Assembly (NCBI GenBank): GCA_031254735.1
Contig: JAIRTU010000113.1
Span: 1 to 10,176 of the forward strand
DNA: 10,176 nt
Direction: 5' to 3'
Source: Bacteroidales bacterium
GTDB lineage: Bacteria > Bacteroidota > Bacteroidia > Bacteroidales > WCHB1-69
Position numbers and translations under genes: made by a program. A model generated the notes under the pieces. It was not told the origin of the DNA. It saw nothing but the letters and a program-made list of their open reading frames with translations, and made no database searches. Of this stretch, positions 6,402-10,176 are shown piece by piece. How positions within the stretch are numbered: position 1 is the stretch's first letter; each line of letters opens with the position of its first letter.

Positions 6402-8435
6402 CTATATCGCCGCCGGCCGGAATTTCAGCGCTATGCCCGCAGTAAACCAAAATTTGGGCTGCTGCAAGCCTCCGTAGTCGAAATAGACGACATTAAAGAG
6501 GTTGTTTACTTCGGTAAAGATGTCGTACCGGGCTTCGCTCCAACAAAGACGGGCATCGACCAAAGCAAAGGGATCGAAAGGTGCGGTTTGCCCCGAAACA
6601 GGATCGACGTAGGAACCTGCACGATCATATAGCGTAAAATGCCACGAAGCTTTTAGTTTCTGAAAAAACGCCGAATGTTCCAGATTCAGGTGCAGTTTAT
6701 GGTTTAAGTAATCTAAGGCGTAGGAGGTGGTTTGAGGCGCATTTTCCTTATCCAATTTCGTAAATGTATAATTAAATCCAATTTGCCGGACGATACTCTC
6801 CGGGTTGTATTTAGACGGGTTCCACTGACATGACACTTCAGCTCCCGCCGCATTTATATGACTGTAGTTTAAACTTTTAGATACACTTGCGCCTTCGGTA
6901 TATACCCAGTCTATAATGTTTTTTCCTCTGCGGTAGAAGATATTTGCGGTTGCCGTCCACGCATTTTTTGCCAACTTGCTCCCCACTTCATACACGACGG
7001 CTTCTTCGGGTTTTAAATTGGGATTTGCCTCGTGTGTTGCGCTTTTATAGTATAAATCGGTAAAAGTAGGCAGGCGCAAAGATTGATTGACTGCGGTATA
7101 GGCAAACAGAAAAGGCGTTATTTTGTAACCGGCATTTCCGGCAAAGCAAATTTTACTTCCGTAATCATTGTTGTGATGAAAAGAAGCGCCTGCATTTACG
7201 GCAAATTTGCCGTATTCATATCCGTGCGACAATAATCCCCGGAAAAGGATTCTGTTCGCTTCATTTGTATATTGAACATTCCCTTCAAACGAAGCGTATT
7301 TAGGCGTATCCATCGGAAGCCCCAACACAGTACTGAGGATCTGTTCGTTGCGAAGTTCGGCGCTAAACGTTGTTTGCCCGATCATGCTCCGATAAGTCAG
7401 ATGGGTTTCTCCGCCGTTTATTTGTGTTTGATGATAATTGTGTCCCGTATACCAATCGGGAGCTTCGTTGCGGAACAGTTCAAAACGGTTGTAATGCATC
7501 CGGTGATAAGCAAGGGCGGACAATTTGAAATTTTTTATTTCTTTTTGCCAACGCAGACTGGCCAAGAATGTACGGGTGTAATCGAATTGGTCGGGGTATT
7601 TGAATGAATAAAATCCGTTAGCGCCACAAGGTTTGTCCTGAAAACCCGATTGAAATTCCCAATCTCCGATGCCGGAGCGGTACTTGGTAAAATTATACAG
7701 GTTGATTTTCCGGAAATCGGTGTTGTTGATGTATCCTGTGCTTTGTTGACAGGAAGCCGAAAGGAAGGAATAGCATTTTTCATTACCTGCAACGGCATTG
7801 CCAAGGGCATTGAGGTAGCCGTATTGCCCGCCTGAAAATTGAAGATTGGCTGTGTTTAGGGGTTGATTTCCGGTGGCGATATTTAATGCTCCGCCGATAG
7901 CGCCGGGCGCACTCAATCCTTGCAGGATTTCCATCCGCGAAACGGACGAAAGGTCGATTGGAATATTTAAGGAATAATGTCCCGTTTGAGGGTCGCTGAA
8001 GTTGACACCGTTGAGAAGAACTTGTGTTTGGTCGAAGCTGCCGCCGCGAACGGAGAGGTCGGCCTGAACGCCTAAGGGGCCACGTTGGCGTAAGTCAATA
8101 GAGGGGAGGGTGCGAAGCAGATCGTTGATACTCAGGGAAGGCGCTCGCTCTACTTCGGTACGGGTGACGGCAGTCAACGTTCTGACCACGTTGGGCAAAG
8201 CATCCTCCCGCTGCCCGATGACAACGATCTCATCCAGTTCCACGACAGACGGGGTGCACTCCAATGTGCCGGGAGTCTGGGCATTCGCCTTGTTTACAAC
8301 ATGAGCACTTAAAAACATTCCGGCGCACAATACGCCGATTTTCACAACCTTATGCAAGGTATTGAACACCGCATAAGGTTTACGATTCCATTTCGAGAAA
8401 CAGATATCGTACTTTTTCCTTTTTGATTTGTACAT
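6402..8435 (-). CDS. TonB-dependent outer-membrane receptor (677 aa, BtuB-like size class)
   Basis: This is an outer-membrane gated transporter driven by TonB/ExbBD. The leader is long: a basic N-terminus of about 31 residues (including FSKWNRKPYAVFNTLHK, 13-29) precedes the hydrophobic core IGVLCAGMFLSAHVV, with cleavage probable after ANA or AQ near residue 52. A TonB-box-like LDEIVVIGQR lies at 67-76. The plug spans about 77-190, with SINDLLRTLPSIDLRQRG, LSVRGGSFDQTQVLLNG (128-144) and SRMEILQGLSAPGAIGGALN. The remainder is a beta-barrel, including the conserved LRLPTFTDLYY and NPNLKPEEAVVYEVG blocks, and ends EVNNLFNVVYFDYGGLQQP...ALKFRPAAI. The terminal aromatic lies six residues from the end, slightly unusual for barrel assembly. 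Length and leader fit the cobalamin-type receptors of Bacteroidales, but no cobalamin riboswitch was seen upstream, so the substrate is left open. Confidence 0.93.
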   Translation of the reverse strand: MYKSKRKKYDICFSKWNRKPYAVFNTLHKVVKIGVLCAGMFLSAHVVNKANAQTPGTLECTPSVVELDEIVVIGQREDALPNVVRTLTAVTRTEVERAPSLSINDLLRTLPSIDLRQRGPLGVQADLSVRGGSFDQTQVLLNGVNFSDPQTGHYSLNIPIDLSSVSRMEILQGLSAPGAIGGALNIATGNQPLNTANLQFSGGQYGYLNALGNAVAGNEKCYSFLSASCQQSTGYINNTDFRKINLYNFTKYRSGIGDWEFQSGFQDKPCGANGFYSFKYPDQFDYTRTFLASLRWQKEIKNFKLSALAYHRMHYNRFELFRNEAPDWYTGHNYHQTQINGGETHLTYRSMIGQTTFSAELRNEQILSTVLGLPMDTPKYASFEGNVQYTNEANRILFRGLLSHGYEYGKFAVNAGASFHHNNDYGSKICFAGNAGYKITPFLFAYTAVNQSLRLPTFTDLYYKSATHEANPNLKPEEAVVYEVGSKLAKNAWTATANIFYRRGKNIIDWVYTEGASVSKSLNYSHINAAGAEVSCQWNPSKYNPESIVRQIGFNYTFTKLDKENAPQTTSYALDYLNHKLHLNLEHSAFFQKLKASWHFTLYDRAGSYVDPVSGQTAPFDPFALVDARLCWSEARYDIFTEVNNLFNVVYFDYGGLQQPKFWFTAGIALKFRPAAI

Positions 8436-8457
8436 AAAATTTTAATGTTAAATGAAT

Positions 8458-8478
8458 AAAAAAACCGGATTGCTCCGG
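8458..8478 (-). terminator. Terminator-like hairpin in the TonB receptor leader
   Basis: On the minus strand CCGGA-GCAA-TCCGG is followed directly by seven T. The stem is a perfect 5 bp capped by a GNRA-type tetraloop, then a U-tract, the form of a short intrinsic terminator. It lies between the receptor's promoter and its start codon, not after a gene. An alternative overlapping pairing, TTGC/GCAA around CGGA, would exclude part of this stem. It may act as an attenuator or as a 5' protective stem-loop. Confidence 0.5.
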
Positions 8479-8491
8479 CAACATATCAAAG

Positions 8492-8525
8492 CAAAGATAG
8501 CATAAAATCCTCTATTATACACAAA
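8492..8525 (-). promoter_or_regulatory. Promoter of the TonB receptor gene
   Basis: The minus strand carries a perfect -7 box TATCTTTG (8499-8492) and a TTTG -33 element (8525-8522). The 22-base spacer is slightly longer than the usual 19-21. Transcription would start near 8486, giving a leader of about 50 bases that contains the terminator-like hairpin. Confidence 0.65.
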
Positions 8526-8616
8526 CGGACAAAAATCGCAACAATTTTCCGGTCATCACGAATACCGGAATCCGGCATTTTCATCCGGTCAGGTTTAATT
8601 ACATTTGCATGTATAG

Positions 8617-8646
8617 TTGTGATTTGCTTTCGAAATTGTATCTTTG
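8617..8646 (+). promoter_or_regulatory. Promoter of the DUF4468/flavin reductase gene
   Basis: A perfect -7 box TATCTTTG lies at 8639-8646, with a weaker -33 element (TTG at 8617-8619) 19 bases upstream. Transcription would begin near 8652, about 75 bases before the chosen ATG. It is divergent from the receptor promoter. Confidence 0.6.
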
Positions 8647-8728
8647 ACACGATTATTGCGGCATTTACTGATTTAATATATTGCAACTGAAAAAAATTGT
8701 CTTTTTATTCATTTTTAAATATGTCGGT

Positions 8729-10027
8729 ATGAGAAAAATAATTCGTTGTTTAGTGACAGTAATGGCTTGTATGCCTGTTTTGTTATTTGCTCAGGATGAT
8801 GATAGTAAATATCTGGCGGGAGCCGTACCTGAGGTAGATGGAAAAGTTGTTTTCACAAAAGAATTTGATCTGAAGGGAGCAGATCGGGATGCGATTTACG
8901 ATCGAATCTACGGATGGCTCGATAAACGTATGAAAGCGAACGAAAACGACAGTCGCATTTCGTATACAAAAAAGGAAGAAGGCCAGATTGTTGCACAGGG
9001 AGAAGAATATCTGGTATTCAGCAGTAACGCCTTTTCGCTGGACCGATCCATGATGAGTTATAATCTGGTTGTCCTTTGCAAGCCGGGCAAATGTGAAATG
9101 AGCGTAGAGCGTATCCGTTACAGCTATGAAGATAGTCGTTACACAGCGGAAGAACAGATTTCCGATAAGATGGCTCTCAACAAGAAAAAAACAAGTATTT
9201 ACCGTGGCAACAGGAGATTTCGTGTGAAAACGATTGATTATATAGAGGATCTGTTTGAAAATGCGGGAACGGTTTTTGGTCTTCAGCATGTAGCGGCTGT
9301 TACTTCGCCGGCACAAGCGCAGCAAACGGCAATTACGCCCCCCGTAACAGAACCCGCTTTATCAACCGAGGTAACCGTTCAATCCGTTCAGACGGTTGAA
9401 AAGCCGGCTCCGGCGCCGACCCTCGCAACTTCCGTATCGATTCCGGAAGAAACGAATGTTTCCGTACCACCGGCAAATATTGCCGTAACCCCGGCTTCAT
9501 CTTCCGGTAAGCCGGTTTCTTTTGAAGGTTACAAACCTTTGCCACCGGATAAAATCCCCGGAAACATCATAAAAATGTTGAATGAAGACTGGATGCTGAT
9601 CACTGCCGGAACGGATGCAAAATTCAATATGATGACGGCAAGCTGGGGCGGATTAGGCGTGCTTTACGGTAAACCGACGGCTACCTGCTTCATCAATCCC
9701 ACGCGATATACTTATCAACTGATGGAAACAAACGAAACATACACGCTGACATTTTATACCGAAGCATACCGGGAGGCATTGCGGTATTGCGGTTCGAACA
9801 GCGGACGCGATCAGGATAAAGTGAAAGGATCCGGGTTAACGCCCATAACGACTCCTTCCGGAAGCAAGGCCTTTTCCGAAGCATGGCTCATCATCGAATG
9901 TCGTAAACTTGTAGGCCAATCGCTCAGTCATGATGCCCTTTTCGACGAGAAAGTAAAGAATGAATGGGTCGGAAAACAACTCCATAAAATGTATATCGGC
10001 GAAATCATCAATGTGTGGGTGAAGTAA
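8729..10027 (+). CDS. Exported DUF4468 - flavin reductase (flavoredoxin-like) fusion protein
   Basis: The start chosen is the ATG at 8729 (432 aa), because a clean signal peptide follows (MRKIIRCLVTVMACMPVLLF, cleavage before Q22). A TTG at 8681 would add 16 residues and is less likely. Residues about 30-185 match the DUF4468 (TBP-like fold) pattern: VPEVDGKVVFTKEFDLKG, IYDRIYGWLDKRMK, and VERIRYSYED. Residues about 190-262 form a Pro/Thr/Ala-rich linker. Residues about 265-432 match the flavoredoxin/flavin reductase family: WMLITAGTDAKFNMMTASWG (288-307), GVLYGKPTATCFINPTRYTY, LRYCGSNSGRDQDKV (351-365), ECRKL (390-394) and the closing HKMYIGEIINVWVK. Flavin binding is expected from the family. 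Export to the periplasm is odd for this usually cytosolic fold. It stands alone, divergent from the TonB receptor and ahead of ettA. The domain calls are firm; its redox partner is unknown. Confidence 0.9.
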   Translation: MRKIIRCLVTVMACMPVLLFAQDDDSKYLAGAVPEVDGKVVFTKEFDLKGADRDAIYDRIYGWLDKRMKANENDSRISYTKKEEGQIVAQGEEYLVFSSNAFSLDRSMMSYNLVVLCKPGKCEMSVERIRYSYEDSRYTAEEQISDKMALNKKKTSIYRGNRRFRVKTIDYIEDLFENAGTVFGLQHVAAVTSPAQAQQTAITPPVTEPALSTEVTVQSVQTVEKPAPAPTLATSVSIPEETNVSVPPANIAVTPASSSGKPVSFEGYKPLPPDKIPGNIIKMLNEDWMLITAGTDAKFNMMTASWGGLGVLYGKPTATCFINPTRYTYQLMETNETYTLTFYTEAYREALRYCGSNSGRDQDKVKGSGLTPITTPSGSKAFSEAWLIIECRKLVGQSLSHDALFDEKVKNEWVGKQLHKMYIGEIINVWVK

Positions 10028-10044
10028 GAAAATACACAGACTTT

Positions 10045-10075
10045 TTTGTATTCCTTCCGGCATACATTATCTTTG
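10045..10075 (+). promoter_or_regulatory. Promoter of ettA
   Basis: TTTG (10045-10048), a 19-base spacer and TATCTTTG (10068-10075) give a full match to the Bacteroidota consensus, about 30 bases before the ettA ATG. The AT-rich inverted repeat AATACA/TGTATT (10031-10052) just after the previous stop overlaps the -33 element; it is too weak to call as a terminator. Confidence 0.7.
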
Positions 10076-10105
10076 TCATCAATAAAATTATAGCACGCAT
10101 AAATT

Positions 10106-10176
10106 ATGGCAGACGACAAAAAAATTATCTTTTCGATGGTGGGGGTCAGTAAAATATATCCTCCTCAAAAACAAGT
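10106..10176 (+). CDS. ettA: Energy-dependent translational throttle protein EttA (ABC-F), N-terminal fragment
   Basis: Only the first 23-24 codons are present, and the gene continues past the right edge. The translation MADDKKIIFSMVGVSKIYPP followed by QKQ matches the distinctive EttA N-terminus (compare E. coli, which begins MAQFVYTMHRVGKVVPPKR). EttA is a cytosolic ABC-F ATPase that binds the ribosomal E site and gates entry into elongation according to energy state. The Walker A motif would come just after the window, so the call rests on the N-terminus alone, but that stretch is characteristic of the family in Bacteroidota. A dedicated promoter lies directly upstream, so it is probably transcribed independently of the flavin reductase fusion gene. 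Confidence 0.85.
   Translation, partial: MADDKKIIFSMVGVSKIYPPQKQ

Larger units (their letters stand above)
8436..8728. promoter_or_regulatory. Divergent control region between TonB receptor and DUF4468/flavin reductase gene
   Basis: About 290 bases hold both promoters and at least six CCGG tetramers: in the leader hairpin (8465, 8475), in two CCGGTCA direct repeats (8549-8555 and 8585-8591), and in the perfect palindrome CCGGA-A-TCCGG (8565-8575). The cluster between the two -33 elements is well placed for a shared regulator. No cobalamin riboswitch landmark was recognised in either direction. Confidence 0.5.

Noticed and set aside
8436..8680. Possible cobalamin riboswitch upstream of the BtuB-like receptor gene
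   Set aside because: The leader after the promoter is only about 50 bases, too short for a cobalamin aptamer, and no recognisable B12-box was seen on the minus strand.
8681..8728. TTG start giving a 448-residue flavin reductase fusion
   Set aside because: The ATG at 8729 is followed at once by a standard signal peptide; the upstream extension would disturb it and TTG starts are rare.

Overview
The window comes from a Bacteroidota genome, most likely order Bacteroidales. The evidence is three promoter-like sites carrying an identical TATCTTTG -7 box, start codons without clear Shine-Dalgarno sequences, a DUF4468 protein, a TonB-dependent receptor with the extended leader seen in this phylum, and an EttA N-terminus of the Bacteroidota type. 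No rRNA, tRNA, CRISPR array or transposase gene was seen.

The left half (1-5771, all minus strand) is a compact operon read from right to left. In transcription order it encodes: a 538-aa protein with a J-domain-like N-terminus lacking HPD and a CFI-box C-terminus; a 305-aa protein with a signal peptide, periplasmic coiled coil, one membrane segment and a cytoplasmic part resembling GrpE; an 843-aa Hsp70 with an intact ATPase domain and divergent C-terminal half; a 98-aa multi-pass membrane protein; and the N-lobe of a Ser/Thr protein kinase that leaves the window. Two junctions are one-base TAATG overlaps and the other two gaps are about 20 bases, so the genes are probably co-expressed. Taken together this looks like a dedicated, membrane-anchored Hsp70 machine (ATPase, J-like partner, exchange-factor-like partner) wired to a eukaryote-like kinase. 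The domain calls rest on motifs; the idea that they form one system, perhaps in stress sensing or biological conflict, is inference.

A gene-poor stretch of about 630 bases (5772-6401) follows. It holds a likely operon promoter, a long candidate leader with a perfect 8-bp palindrome and a short tandem repeat, and an imperfect inverted repeat flanking a CG-rich core. It separates the AT-rich chaperone operon from visibly more GC-rich genes.

The right part has a minus-strand TonB-dependent outer-membrane receptor (6402-8435). It shares a divergent control region with a plus-strand exported protein (8729-10027) that fuses a DUF4468-type domain to a flavoredoxin-like flavin reductase domain. That region contains two divergent promoters, several CCGG elements, and a terminator-like hairpin in the receptor leader. 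The window ends in the first codons of ettA, the ABC-F translation factor, which has its own promoter.
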